A stretch of DNA of 64,000 nucleotides. Origin: Sclerodactyla briareus (Eukaryota > Echinodermata > Holothuroidea > Dendrochirotida > Sclerodactylidae). The stretch spans positions 124,001 to 188,000 of the forward strand of contig JAODTK010005518.1 of assembly GCA_026419785.1 (NCBI GenBank), read 5' to 3'. The notes below the pieces were generated by a model. The model worked only from the letters and a program-made list of their open reading frames with translations. It did not search any database and was not told the origin of the DNA. A program made the position numbers and the translations under genes. Shown here one piece after another: positions 45,471 through 57,634 of the stretch; the stretch's first letter is position 1, and each line of letters starts with the position of its first letter.

Positions 45471-48400
45471 CAGAATTTACAAGCCGTATATGATGGATTG
45501 CTGAACTGTGAACTGTTGTACAACAATAAATAGCATTCATGTACCCTATAGGAAGAACAACCCACCAAGGTTGAACTCGATCCCACCAGGCATGTTGGAC
45601 TTTGCCTGCTTACAAGGTTAACAAGTGCCCAAACATACCAGAATTTTACAGTTTCCCTTTTTGCCAAGTAGACCCCTGCTCATTACACAAGAAATAGCGT
45701 TCATGGGACTCATCATGGAAGCACACCCCAGTTGGAACTTGATCCCACCAGGCATGTTGGATTTGCATGGATAACAAGGGAAAGTGCCAAAATGCCAGAA
45801 TTTTACAAGTTTCCACTTTTTGCCAATTGACCCCTACGCATACAACAAATAAAAACGTTCTGTACTCATCATGGGAAGCACACCACCAAGTTGAACTGAT
45901 CCCACCAGGCATGTGAGACTTTGGCCTGATACAAGGTAAAATTGCCCAAAAATATAAGAATTCACAAGGTTGCCACTTTTTGCCCAAAATGACCACTGAC
46001 CCATGAAACAATAATAGCGTCATTACTCACCCTGAGAAAGCACAGCCACCAAGTTTGAACTTGATCCCACTAGGCATGTTGGCCTTTGCCTGATTACAAG
46101 TTAAAAGTGACCAAAATACCAGAATTTTCAAGTTTCCAGTTTTTGCCCAAAAATGACCCACTATCATCCACAAATAAATAGCGTTCATGTACTCATCATG
46201 GCAACACACCCAACAAGTTTGAAACTTGATCCACAGGCAGTTGGACTTTGCCCTGATTACAAGGTAATGCACAAAATACCAGAATTTTACAAGTTTCCAC
46301 TTTTGTGCCCAAATGACCCCTACCATACAACAATACATAATAGCGCTTCATGTACTAATCATGGGAAGCACACCACCAAGTTTGAACTTGATCCCCCCAG
46401 GCATGTTGACTTTGCCTGATTACAAGGTAAATTGCCCAAAATACAGATATTTCACAAGTTCCCACTTTTTGACCAAAATTGACCCCATACACATACAACC
46501 ATAAATAGCGTTCATGTACGCACCATGAGAAACACCCACAAAGTGACTGATCCACTAGGCATGTGGACTTTGCCGGATTACAATGTAAAATGCCCAAAAT
46601 TACAGAATTTTACAAGTTTCCACTTTTTGCCCAAAATGACCCCCTACTCATAAAACAAAATAGCGTCATGTACGCATCATGGAAAGCACACCCACCAAGT
46701 TTGAACTTGATTCCCACCAGGCATGTTTGACTTTGCCGATTAAAGGTTAAAATTGCCCAAAATACCAGAATTCTACGAGTTTACATTTTGCCCAAATTGA
46801 CCCACTACTCATTCAACAAGAAAGAGCGTTATGTACTCATCATGGGAACACACCACCAAGTTTGAACTTGATCCACCAGGCATAGTGGACTTTGCCTGAT
46901 TACAAGGTAAAATTGCCCCAAAATACCAGAATTTAACAAAGTTCCATTTTGCCACAAAGTGCCCCCCCTACCATACAACAATAAATAGCGGCATGTACAA
47001 ACCATGAGAAGCACACCACCCAAGTTTTACTTGAGCCCATAGGCATGTGGACTTTGCCTGCATTACAGGTAAAAGTGCCCAAAATACCAGAATTTTACAA
47101 GTTTCCCACTTCGCCCAAAATTGACACCTACTCATACAACAATGAATAGCGTTATGTCCTAATCATGGGAAGCACACCACCAAGTTTGAACTTGATCCCC
47201 CCAGGCAGTAGACTTTGCCGATTACAAGGGTAAAATTGACCAAAATACAGACTTTTCACCAAGTTTCCATTTTTGCACGAAATTGACCCCCTACCCATTA
47301 CCAACCTACACAGAGCGTTCATGTACTCACCATGAGAAGCCACACCCCCCAAGTTGAACTTGAACCCACTAGGCTGTTGGACTTTGCCTGATTACAAGTA
47401 AAGTGCCCCAAAAAATACCAGAATTTTACAAAGTGTCCACGTTTTGCCCAAAATTGACCCCTACTCTACACCAAAAATAGTGCGTTCATGTACTCATCAT
47501 GGAAGCAACCACAGTTTGAACCTGATCCCACCAGGCATGTTTGACTTGCCTGGTTACAAGGTAAAAATGCCAAAATACCAGAATTTTTACAGTTTCCACT
47601 TTTGCCCAAATTGGACACCGACTCATAGCAACAAATAAATAGGGTAGTACTCACATGAGACGCACACCCACCAAGTTTTGAACTTGATCCCAATAGGGCC
47701 TGTGGGACGTTGCCTGAGACAAGGTAAAAGGCCCAAAATACCAGAATTTTACAAGTTTTCCACTATTTTCCAAAATTGACCACCTAATCATACAAACAAT
47801 AAATAGAGTTTCATGTACTCACATGGAAAGCACACCCAAGACAAACAAAAATGTTGAAACTGATCCCACCAGGCATGTTTGACTTGCCTGATACAGGTAT
47901 AAAATTGCCCAAAATACCAGAATTTTTACAAGTTTCCACTTTTTGCCCCAATTGACCACCTTCAGACAACAATAAATAGCGTTCATGTACTCATAATGGG
48001 AAGCCCACCACAGTTTGAACTTGATCCAACCAGCATGTTAGACTTTGTCGGATTACAAGGTTGAAAATTGCCCAAAATACCAGAATTTCACAAGTCCCAC
48101 TTTTGCCAAAAATGACCCACTACCATACAACAAGAAATAGCGTTCATGTACGCACCATGAGAAAGCACACCCACCAAAGTTTGAACTTAATCCACCTCCT
48201 AGGCATTGTTGGACTTTGCCTGATTAAAATGTAAAAGGCCAAAATACTCGACTTTTACAGGTTTCACCTTTTTGCCCAAAAATTGACCCCCTACTATTAC
48301 AACAATAAATAGCAGTTTCATGTACTCATCATGGGAAAAGCACCACCCACAAGTTTGAACTTGATCCCACAGGCTGTTTAGACTTTGAATGATTACAAGG

Positions 48401-49712
48401 TAAAATTGCCCAAAAACGTACAGAATTCTACACAGTTTCCACTTTTTTCACAAAATGACCCCCCTATCCACAACAATAAACTAGCGTTATGTACGCATCA
48501 TGGGGAAACCACACCCACCAAGTTTGAACTTGATTCCATAAGGCAGGTTGGCTTGCCTGAGACAAGGTAAAATGCCCAAAATACCAGAATTACAAGTTTC
48601 CCACTTTTGCCCCAACTTGACCCCCTACCCATAAAAAAATAAAATAGGTTCATGTAACCACCATTGAGAAGCACACCCACAAGTTTAACTTTGATCCCAC
48701 TAGGCATGTGGACTTTGCATGAGTACAAGGTAAAAGTGCCCAAAATACCAGAACGTTACAAGTTTCCCCACTTTTCGCCCAAAATTGACCCCATACCATA
48801 CAACAGAATAGCGTCATTTAACGAATCATGGGAAGCACACCCACCAAGTTTGAACTGATCACCAGGCATGTTAGACTTTGCTGTTACAAGGTAAAATTGC
48901 ACAAAATCCCAGAATTTCAACAATATTTCCACTTTTGCCGAAATTGACCCCCTACCCGACAACAACAATAGCGTTCATGTACTCACCATGAGAAGCAACC
49001 CACCAAGTTTGGAACTTGATCCCATAGGCATGTTGGACTTGCGTGAACAAGGTAAAAGTGCCTAAAATACCAGAGATTTACAAGTTTAACTTTTTGCCCA
49101 AAATGACCCCCTACTCATACAACAATAAATAGGTTCAGTATCACAGGGAAAGCACACCCACCAAGTTTGAACCTGATCCCACCAGGCATGTTTGACTTTG
49201 CCTGATTACAGGCTAAAATTAGCCCAAACTACCAGAAATTTTACAAGTTTCCATGTTTGCCCAAAATTGACCCCCTACTCATCAAAAAAAAATAGCGTTT
49301 ATGTACTTCATCATGGGAACACACCCACCAAGTTTGAACATGATCCCCCAGGCATGTTGGACTTTGCCGATACAGGTTGAAAGTGCCCAAAATACCAGAA
49401 TTTACAAGTTTACAAACTTTTTGCCCAAAATTGAACCCCCTACCCATACAACTATAAAATGCGTCATGTAATCATCATGGGAAAACAACCACCGTTTGAA
49501 CAGATCCCACCAGGCATGTTGAGATTTGCTGCTGACAAGGTGAAAGTGCCCAAAATTCTAGAATTTTACAAGTTTCCAATTTTTGCCCAAAGTTGACCCC
49601 TACTCATCAAACAATAACAATAGGAGTCATGTCCTCATCATGGGAAGCACCACCCACAAGTTTGAACTTGAGTCACACAGCATGTTGGACTTAGCTCTGA
49701 TAACAAGGTAGG
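45471..49712. repeat. 163-bp satellite array of about 26 units inside element B
   Basis: The anchor accagaattttacaagtttc recurs from 45471 to 49558 with a mean step of 163.5 bp. Units contain ttgacccctactcatacaac, atagcgttcatgtactcatc, the block aagtttgaacttgatcccac and caggcatgttggactttgcc. Many units lack single bases in homopolymers. Two diagnostic variants, catcatggga/accaggc/aaaattgcc and caccatgaga/actaggc/aaaagtgcc, are interspersed. Confidence 0.95.
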
Positions 49713-49752
49713 AGTTATACACACATACACACCATACACACATACACACAGC
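49712..49752. repeat. CA/CATA microsatellite near the right end of element B
   Basis: acacacatacacacaccatacacacatac and following repeats, at the same relative place as the CA tract in element A. Confidence 0.92.
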
Positions 49753-49796
49753 CACGCGGACGCATAGATTCCGTGGGACTTCCCGTCAAGGAAATC

Positions 49797-50105
49797 AAAA
49801 AAGAGTGAGGCCAAAACCCTGCCCATAGCAACTGCAAGCCTGCCAGCCTAGATGGGGGGGACATGCTGAACGACGACTGACGAGAATTATTGCCAAAATA
49901 TCTTTGAACAAACATCAGAAAACACACTGCCACACAGAGAAAAAAGATTGAAGGCCAAAACCCTGCCCATAGCCCACTGATGAGACTCATTCCAAAGATC
50001 CTTGAAACAAACATCAGAAACCCGCTGCGCCACAGCGGTAAAAGAGTGAGGTGAGGGCTTAAAACCTCCTACCCATAGCGCTGCCAGCACGGCAGCTAGA
50101 TAAAA
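49797..50105. repeat. ~110-bp tandem repeat, about three units right of element B
   Basis: Units starting at about 49797, 49948 and 50038 share aaaagagtgaggccaaaacc, ctgcccatagc, attccaaa-atccttgaacaa and acatcagaaaaccactgcca. The same unit appears once to the left of element B. Confidence 0.85.
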
Positions 50106-52000
50106 CGTTTGACGAATGATGCGGAACTTGAACCCAGATGGTTCGCTTCGGGAGAGTAGCTGTTCCTGGCCACCCTTCGATGGGTGTTGCTATGGATCAG
50201 AACGTTTCGCGTTTTTCCTACAGGAAATAAACCTCTAATGTGAAGAACCAAGAGGGTTGCGTTGGACAAAGAGAAAGTCGAAGTCAATACATTTTGATGG
50301 ACAGGGTCGTCCCACCCTCAACTGGGGAACACTAATACGAATTCGGACGTTGTTCTTTTTTTTTGTTTGTTTTTTTTGTAGGGACAAGAGGTTGACTGTT
50401 TGTCAGTGAGTTCGGAGGTTTACGGATCGTTGTCAGGTGAGCCGGACAAGTTATGAATGTGCATGTACCGTCAGGATAGCCGGGCCAAACAGTAAGGTGC
50501 CTCGATACTGCAGGGGATAGGTAGGTGCAGATCCTCACCAAGGTGGCTATCCCTCAAGAACGAGGAGACTGTCTTTCATCAACTTAGTTCCTGTGAACAT
50601 ACAATGTGAGCTTTGAAAGTTCCAGATGGGCTGGCATCAGGGCATCAGCTGTTTCGCCTGTGTCTTTCTTTCTTCCTTCCTTGCCATCCTGCCTCCTCTC
50701 TGCATCGGCCACCTGCTGGCCTCAAAAGTTGTTACACCTCCGTTACCCGGATGGGGCAGAAAAAGGAGACAGACGCCTGTGCATGTCTTTGTTCAACATT
50801 TACTACGAGTTGCGCCCATACCAATCAGCACCCGATCCTCCAGCAAGTCAATGACACTATTCCCAAAATGGCAGGGGAAGGAAACAGACGATCAGGTTGA
50901 AAATGGCATGGGCAGGTATAAATGTGGCGGCAGTTATGGGGAGAAGGCCGTCATTCCCGACAACCAGGCTAGTTTTCTTTACGCTATGCGCTAGCGATGG
51001 TGGATGCTCTTACGCTATTCTGTGAGACTATAACGGCGCTTCGAATCAAAAAACGTTCGTTATTATCTAGATGCAATTTAAAGCTGTCATTGTGTCAATG
51101 TTGCTTCTTAGAAATGCTATTATGGGCCCAAATCTCTACTTTTCATTCAGCCACTTAAGTCTCATATTATCGTTTGTTGAGTTCTGACAAGATTATATGA
51201 AAGTAACGCGGAGCAGTGTTCACATACGCGGGGGGCCTGGGTATTAGCCCTCTAAACTAATCAATAACCCCAGGTCCCAGTGGAATTGTATGAACCACAG
51301 GCTATTACTGGGAGGCAAAAACAACCCCTGGGGTTTCACCTAATGAGCCAGCAAGGTGTATTGCAATGTTTTGTTGGCAAGACTGGACACTTCAGTGTGA
51401 TGTGAGTTAATGCATGTGACGATAGGTTGTAAGCCTCTGGGGTTGATTTCCTCAGTTGAAGCCCTGAGTCCTCTCAATGCAGAATTCGAGAAAGGGATCA
51501 GAGCCACTAGTCCTACCAAAATAACCCGGTCCCATGTCAAATTCTGCGAACCAGGGGCTCTTACTTTTGAAAAGTAACCTCTGGGCTCTGCACCACTTTT
51601 CCGATCCCCTGCACGCGCACTATACAAACTAACCAACCACAGCAACGGCTAGCGATATCGGCCGTCGATCAGCCAGCTGCAGAGAAACGTTTGTTGAGTA
51701 GACATTGAGGTCAAAATAAATCGCGCGAAATATATTCTACACCTTTTTAAGAATAACAGTGAACACTATGCTATGGTCATTTTTTATCAGTATAGTTAAC
51801 GGGACCATCCCACCGCCCCAATGAGGCGATGCTACGGAGTTAAAACAAAACCACACGATGTCGAGGGGGTGGCGTTCTGAGCAGGATTCGATTGTATGAA
51901 CAGCTATTCATTGTATGAAATAATGTTACTACCTCCCAGGAAGAGGCAGGGACAGTGAAAACTATTACCGCAAAAAGGGACTGATTAAAGGACAACTGCA
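50106..52000. other. No gene; one short two-copy repeat
   Basis: Three overlapping open frames at 50606-50994 lack a recognisable domain. ccccaggtcccagtggaatt at about 51270 and ccggtcccatgtcaaattct at about 51527 begin two related ~75-bp copies containing gaaccacaggct/gaaccaggggct and ttact...aaca/aacc blocks. Confidence 0.45.
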
Positions 52001-52009
52001 GGCTTGGAT

Positions 52010-52210
52010 ACAACAGGGCTAGACGTGGAAAAATGGAAACCTGTATCTATAGGTCCAAACCCCTTTTCAATACGATTTTCTTATGTTGTCATTATTGGCC
52101 TTCAAAGTTTGGTCCATAGAGAGAAATGGGAGGATCCCACATTGCACAATAACGTATGATGTTACACTTGGACAACCCTGGCAGTTATGTCATGTATTCA
52201 TTGGTTCAAG
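52010..52210. repeat. Dispersed repeat, copy 2 (matches 20.9-21.27 kb)
   Basis: Shares tatctataggtccaaacccc, the block caaagtttggtccatagag and cacattgcacaataacgta in the same order and orientation as at 21.1-21.2 kb. Confidence 0.75.
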
Positions 52211-53680
52211 ATGTAGGTAAGTTATACATTTATCAGAAGTTAAGAGCGCAGAGTATCATATCCAAGTAATCCTATGCCATTCTCCTAATAATTAGAGTTT
52301 TTTTGGGGGGGGGGAGGCTCAGCCCCTGAAAAAAAATTCGGCCTTTTTGCCAAATGCACCCGACAATTCAGCTCCAGGTGAGTGAGGTTTAGGGGAGCTA
52401 TGAGTGCTTATACAGTTAGGCTCACTGTATGACCATTTCCATACATACATGTACTGACTGAGACAACCTAATAAACATCTAGGAAATTGCTGCAAGTGGC
52501 ACACATGGCATTTTGTCCATTTTCTTCAGGTAAATATCCAGTCGAAAATAGGTATTAACCAATGGAATGGAGATTGGCGAACGCGTGATTGGTGTACGTT
52601 TCACTTGAATGTAAATACTGGGGACTAATGTAATGACAATAGAGATAACAATGTAAAATTGTTTGCAGCTGGGGACCCTGTTAATTGAACCGATTCTTGA
52701 CGGGGAGAGGGACCATCCCAATCCCACACCACAAGGGAAGGCTATCAAAAAAGTTTCACTGCGTGCCCCCCCCACCCCCCAGGGCACCCCTCCAGGAAAA
52801 ACTGTTGTACCACCTCCAGTTCTCCAAAAGGGGAAATTTGGTGACGCCCGGACCAGAAGGACAGCAGAGGATGGATGGAAATGAAGAAGCTAGAACCCTT
52901 TACGCGACAGAATAAGATGTAGGGAATTGATGTATGAACAAATTCTTAGAGGCTACAATGCAACAGAAACAGGTACCAACAATTCCACGAGATATTTCAG
53001 CCATATAATAGGAACCAATACAGTAAAGCCACCCTAACAGGGCGAGTTGCCATAGTATCTTGCCTGATTGTACGATCTATGTTCTAGCAGTGAGTATAGG
53101 GTCAGTGTTCAGTCGCATCGTGTCTTCGGGGTAGTGGGTAACTGCATGTATTGGTGCAAGCAGCAGTCGCATCATTAATGCATTACCGATCTCAAGATAT
53201 CTTGTACACAAGCTTCCCAAGTCAATTTTCTGAAATACGAAAAATTTGTGAAAAATTATAGGGTCTTTTGGGAGGGAAAAGTGGAAGCCACATTGACACA
53301 CTCCCACTGACACCAACAGAATTCAGCATGACGCTTCCAAGGTGAGGAGATATCAAAACAGCACATGACCAGACAGACCAAAATGGATGGTCAGACAGAC
53401 AGAAACACACAACAAAGGGAGAACATTTTCTCTCCTTGGACAAAGTTAAGGTGAGACAAAAATGATAGGTTTGTCAGATTACATGAAAACCTGGTTTGTA
53501 TATGGTCACGAAATTTCAACATAAATGCAGGGGTCACTGAGTGTCATTCAATTTGCCTAATTTGCATAATTAGGCAAATCGATGTTTTTTCTCGAAATCC
53601 ACTATACAGACCAACACTCACAACAAAAAGGGACAAAAGACCTTTGCAACAGAACTCAATGTTAACAAAACAGAACTTAC
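52211..53680. other. No gene; one perfect hairpin
   Basis: A G-run lies at 52305-52314. A perfect 12-bp inverted repeat is at 53551-53579. Overlapping frames at 52663-52915 show no domain. Confidence 0.4.
53551..53579. repeat. Perfect 12-bp hairpin with 5-nt loop
   Basis: atttgcctaatt (53551-53562), tgcat, aattaggcaaat (53568-53579). The arms are exact complements and AT-rich. Confidence 0.92.
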
Positions 53681-53893
53681 TGCTTGTACTTGATTGACTA
53701 GAGGTCATTTTGGTGTCTTCATTCATCCGCGACATCACTACCTGCAGTCTTAAGGGTTTCTGACCCCTTTCTTTCATCTCAGTTCTCTTTTGTTCCCCTA
53801 GTCGTGCCTCTCTACTCCTCTGTGCTCTCCTTATCAGTTTCGCCTTCTTGACTTTGACCAACATCGTTCCCGCCCCCCGAGTAGCCAAAATAA
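53681..53893 (-). CDS. Candidate internal exon (213 nt, symmetric phase 1), basic tail-like protein segment
   Basis: On the minus strand ctttttccacag is followed by an open frame that ends exactly at gtaagttctg, a near-consensus donor. With two leading bases and one trailing base, the exon is 3 x 71 nt and phase 1-1. It reads ILATRGAGTMLVKVKKAKLI, then RRAQRSREARLGEQKRTEMK, then QKPLRLQVVMSRMNED and TKMTSSQSSTS. The basic first half and Ser/Thr-rich end would suit a cytoplasmic tail next to a membrane helix, or a nuclear or RNA-binding segment. No family is recognised and no second exon was found with certainty. An alternative is that it starts at the internal ATG. It is the best splice-bounded frame in the right half of the window. 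Confidence 0.4.
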
Positions 53894-53899
53894 CTGTGG

Positions 53900-54838
53900 A
53901 AAAAGAATTATTAACTCATACCCGTCTCATCTCCATATAATCAACAAAACTCCACGGGTTTTTGGGAATCTGTGGGGGTATGAATACAATACGATATGGT
54001 CTGGCAAATGAGAGAGCGATGGGGCTAGCACCCAGACTTTTGTGTTATTGCCAGATGTTCAATGGCACGGGGGGGTGGGTGGGTGCAGGGTCAATATGGG
54101 TATCTGAAATAGATCGGGTAATAGATGGAGCGGAAGGTATAAGTAGTACATTATGGAAAGTACATGATGACCTTAGTACAAGTACAGTAGTGCATTAGTA
54201 TATACAGGAATAAACATTCTAAAAACATGGGGGAAGAACCGGCAAATAGTTATTGTGCGTTCGAGGTTTCAATTTTTTAAAGACTGACCAACTCGATGGA
54301 CAGTTTCCTTTGTGGACTAGATAGTGAACAAAGGACAAATAAAAGAGACCATTAGGTTAAAAAAAAAAAAAAAATGTAATTGGATCTCAGAACCAAAGAG
54401 TGAAGCAAAAAGACCTATGGCCAATCTGAATAGATGGGCAACAAGTTCAGTAATTACTGCATAGATCAATATTCTTGATTATACTTCGAGAGAAAAAGGG
54501 TTGAAAATTTGAACCTCAAAAGGTTCAGTAGGTATACACAAGACAGGGTGATTAACCATAGCCAAGGGTATCGATGTTCCATAGTCAATTAGGATCAATT
54601 TTTACTACGGTTTTATCGGACCTAGGATTAGGATTTCTATGATGTACCCACAGGAACACGGCCCGTACTAGGAACAGGGTTCACTTAATAAGATATAGAA
54701 ACTTTCCAAATGAAACTACTGTAATAATTGGTTTGGATGAAAGTAATTAGGTGAACTGTAGGAAATTTGAGATAAAATCAACTGATTCTTTTTAGAAGTT
54801 TCATATACTACCTAACAGCAAACAGTCGGATCATCGGC
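53900..54838. other. No recognisable gene
   Basis: Contains an A-run (54360-54374). No domain or repeat was recognised. Confidence 0.4.
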
Positions 54839-54839
54839 A

Positions 54840-57634
54840 TGTAAGGTGAACGAGAGATGCACTATTCTCTGTTACGAACGACAACAACCAAAGTCAGATG
54901 TAGTAGATTGTTAATCTCTGGTGTAACGATCTTTTTCCACTTTGCAAAAGCACAGTAAATTGCTACACCCCTACTGACCTATTTAAAAATTTGCAACGAC
55001 CCCCCACGCATGTGAAGAATTCTTTCATATACGTTAATAATTACTCCAGCCAAGAATAACGGATATTTGTTTATAGTAGGGACTGTATGAGAGAAAGCTG
55101 TCGAAACATAAAACTCTGGACTGACAAGAATCGAGAAGTGACTGCTGGAAATGACTTGGACTTGCAACCATATTGGTGACTTGACACGTCTTACCAGCAT
55201 GACGAAGCAGTTGACCAGTATTGGCATACAGAGGCCCACGATATCAAGAGACCACCGGAGTCAAGTACTGGAGCGGGAAAGTCCTTGTAGTTCATCCGGC
55301 CCAGCATACTCGTTGATGTTCCAGCAAAACAAGACAGGCCACTTTGAGACAAAAATTCAAATAAATGAAAAAAAAAGAGAAAAATATGATAACAACTGTT
55401 AACAATGTATTAATGGTTAATTTTTGATATAGTGCCTCTTGTTACAGAAGGTCAGGTGACTGTATTATATACCTGTGACACGGGAAGTGTCTGGGGATAT
55501 TAGGTTGATTTGGGTGTGTTTAGAAGCCGCCGCGTTGGTACACATGTCCGCACTAGTAAAATATCGGATAAGTTCGACAAGTGGGGCATTAATGCAATGA
55601 TGGGGGCCCGCTAAATTGCAGAAAAATGTGAAAAATTTTCAAGTTAGTCGGATTGAACGAACGTGTTGGGTAGGGAATATAGTTGATCCCGAAAAATGTG
55701 GGGGTCCATTTCCAAGGTAATCGGAGGTCAAATTGGCGAAATTTTGCGATTTCCAAACTTTGTCAGATTTGATGAAACTTGGTAGATGGGGGGTACAATT
55801 TGTTCTCATAAATTAGACGGCATCAAAGCCATCATGGGCAAATTGCTATTCATGTGTGCTATAAATTTCCAGGTTTCCATGAAACTTGGGGATGAAGTTT
55901 ACCTTGGTTTCGACCAAAATGGGGGGGTCTTTATGCGGGTTGGTGAGATGATGCTTCTTCCCAATGAGTGCTCTAAAAGCGGGGATATACAAACAGTGGG
56001 CGATTACACGCCTACACATGTCTAGTTTACCAACCACGATGACAAAATGCTTGTACAAGTACAAGTAGGAGGCAACCACAGTTGACCCACATTCGAGACC
56101 ATGACTGTTAAGCCAAGCAGTGTCAATGTTATAGAGGTGATGTTACCATAGGAGGCACGGACAAAGGACAAATGTATAATTTGTCACACATTTTCACGAT
56201 GGAGTCAATTTACCCAATTTGACTGATGCCAATGTCTAAACAGACCTAAATGGAACATGCAGAATCACCCTGCTTTACTCCAAAGTTGAAACAAATACTG
56301 CCACAGATAAATGCAACAAGGTTAATTTGAAGCCTTTTTCTCATTTACGGTATCAGGACGATAAATACTTGTGTCAAAGGTTACCGGGGGTAGTGGGTAC
56401 ACAGGCGTGTGACATTGCAAGGACAGTATTATAGAATGTAGTGAAACATGAATGAATTCAGGCGTAGACAGATATGAGTAGAGGGGGGCAAGACATTTTT
56501 TCCCGATTGGGCATTATCCACAGCATTCCCTCAGCCCGGGGTGATGGCGGGCGGGGGGAGGCCTTCAACTCTGTGGGGGGGACAAGAGCAGGCTTTTCCA
56601 TACTCACCATACTCTCTTTGGACCCCAAGTAGTTCCACAAATTATTCAATTCATTACAACTCCACGGATTTTTTTGGTTCCCCACATTTCGTCTAATCTC
56701 TCCCCTTCATCTCTTCTCATTTCTAGCTGCGCACGTGGTCCATTCTCCTAGTAAGCACATATAAACCCCAAAACTAGGGCCCTACCAAAAATATGGAATA
56801 AGATATAAATATATCATAGTCATGTTTTGTGAATTTGCATAGTACACAAAAAAGGTAAGTATAGCAAACATTTCATAGGAATATGAACTACATAGAGCCA
56901 ACAAAAAGGAATGCCGGTTACTCGTGTTGAATTGGTAAGAACTAGTCAAAACGAAAAAAGAATGTGGAAAACTTATAAGTCCCTGGAGCAATCTCTCAAG
57001 ACCAATCGGACTTGGAGGAAATGGTTGAGCAAAAACAATATGTATCATTCTGACAAGAAGATAGCAAATGAATGGATTATCTCGAATCTTCCCTACAGTT
57101 TCATAAATAATTCTCCTATAATATATGTTTCATTTAGTACTTTTATTCTATTTGACACTTTACAAGCCATAATAATTGACAACTTTATGCAAATAAGAGA
57201 TCGCAAGTTGGATGGAAGTATTCAAGAAACCAAAGAGGTATATCAGGGGAGGAAAATACTCTCAGAGAATACAGAAAGAAAAGGAAAACAGGGATGTGGT
57301 CAATGGTACAGTAGCTCACCTAACAATACGATATTAGATTGTGTATGTGAAATTGTGAAGGTTAATTACACGGTATCCATTGGGATTCTGAAGCATGTGG
57401 CAATTCTAAAGTCTGCTCGTATGCAAAAATGCAGATACTGAATGACCAATGGATGGCTGAACTTTGACCTCTAATTCATGAACACTCAAATGTATTTTTA
57501 CAGTGGTACCGATGTACATTCCCTCAATGATAGCACTCTGTATCTGAGGTGGAAGTTGCTCGACTGTTTGCCAAAATTGACCTGAACATGACCTTCACCT
57601 CAAATTCCATAAACACCCCGATTTACATTGCTAT
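54840..57634 (+). repeat. Copy 1 of a 2.79-kb direct tandem duplication
   Basis: Nearly every segment recurs about 2,780-2,795 bp to the right: for example ctagtttaccaaccacgatg at 56022 and 58804, and ctcgtgttgaat near 56920 and 59708. The left boundary is where homology begins (gtaaggtgaacgagagatgc versus gtcaggtaaacgagatgatg). A 176-codon open frame at 56911-57441 exists only in this copy and is not called a gene. Confidence 0.92.

Larger units (their letters stand above)
45240..49800 (-). mobile_element. Element B: 4.6-kb satellite-carrying non-autonomous element
   Basis: The left end agccaaaggcttagtgattc plus cttggac (45240-45266) and the right end cgtcaaggaaatc (49784-49796) match elements A and C. 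The outermost left sequence AGCC-AAA-GGCT can fold into a small hairpin, and GATTCCTT(G)GAC pairs with GTCAAGG(A)AATC at the other end. The inside is filled by a 163-bp satellite of about 26 units and a CA tract near the right end. It is flanked on both sides by one 110-bp tandem repeat family. No protein is encoded. Confidence 0.7.

Noticed and set aside
45471-49712. Regular repeats as a possible CRISPR array
   Set aside because: The whole 163-bp unit is repeated, with no short repeat plus unique spacers, in an animal-like sequence with no cas genes. It is satellite DNA.
50606-50994. Three overlapping plus-strand frames of 82-122 codons
   Set aside because: Frames overlap one another with no domain, start context or splice sites that favour one.
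56911-57441. 176-codon plus-strand open frame, longest in the window
   Set aside because: It lies inside the 2.79-kb duplicated unit and is broken at several points in the second copy. No domain is recognised, and it is AT-rich and likely chance.
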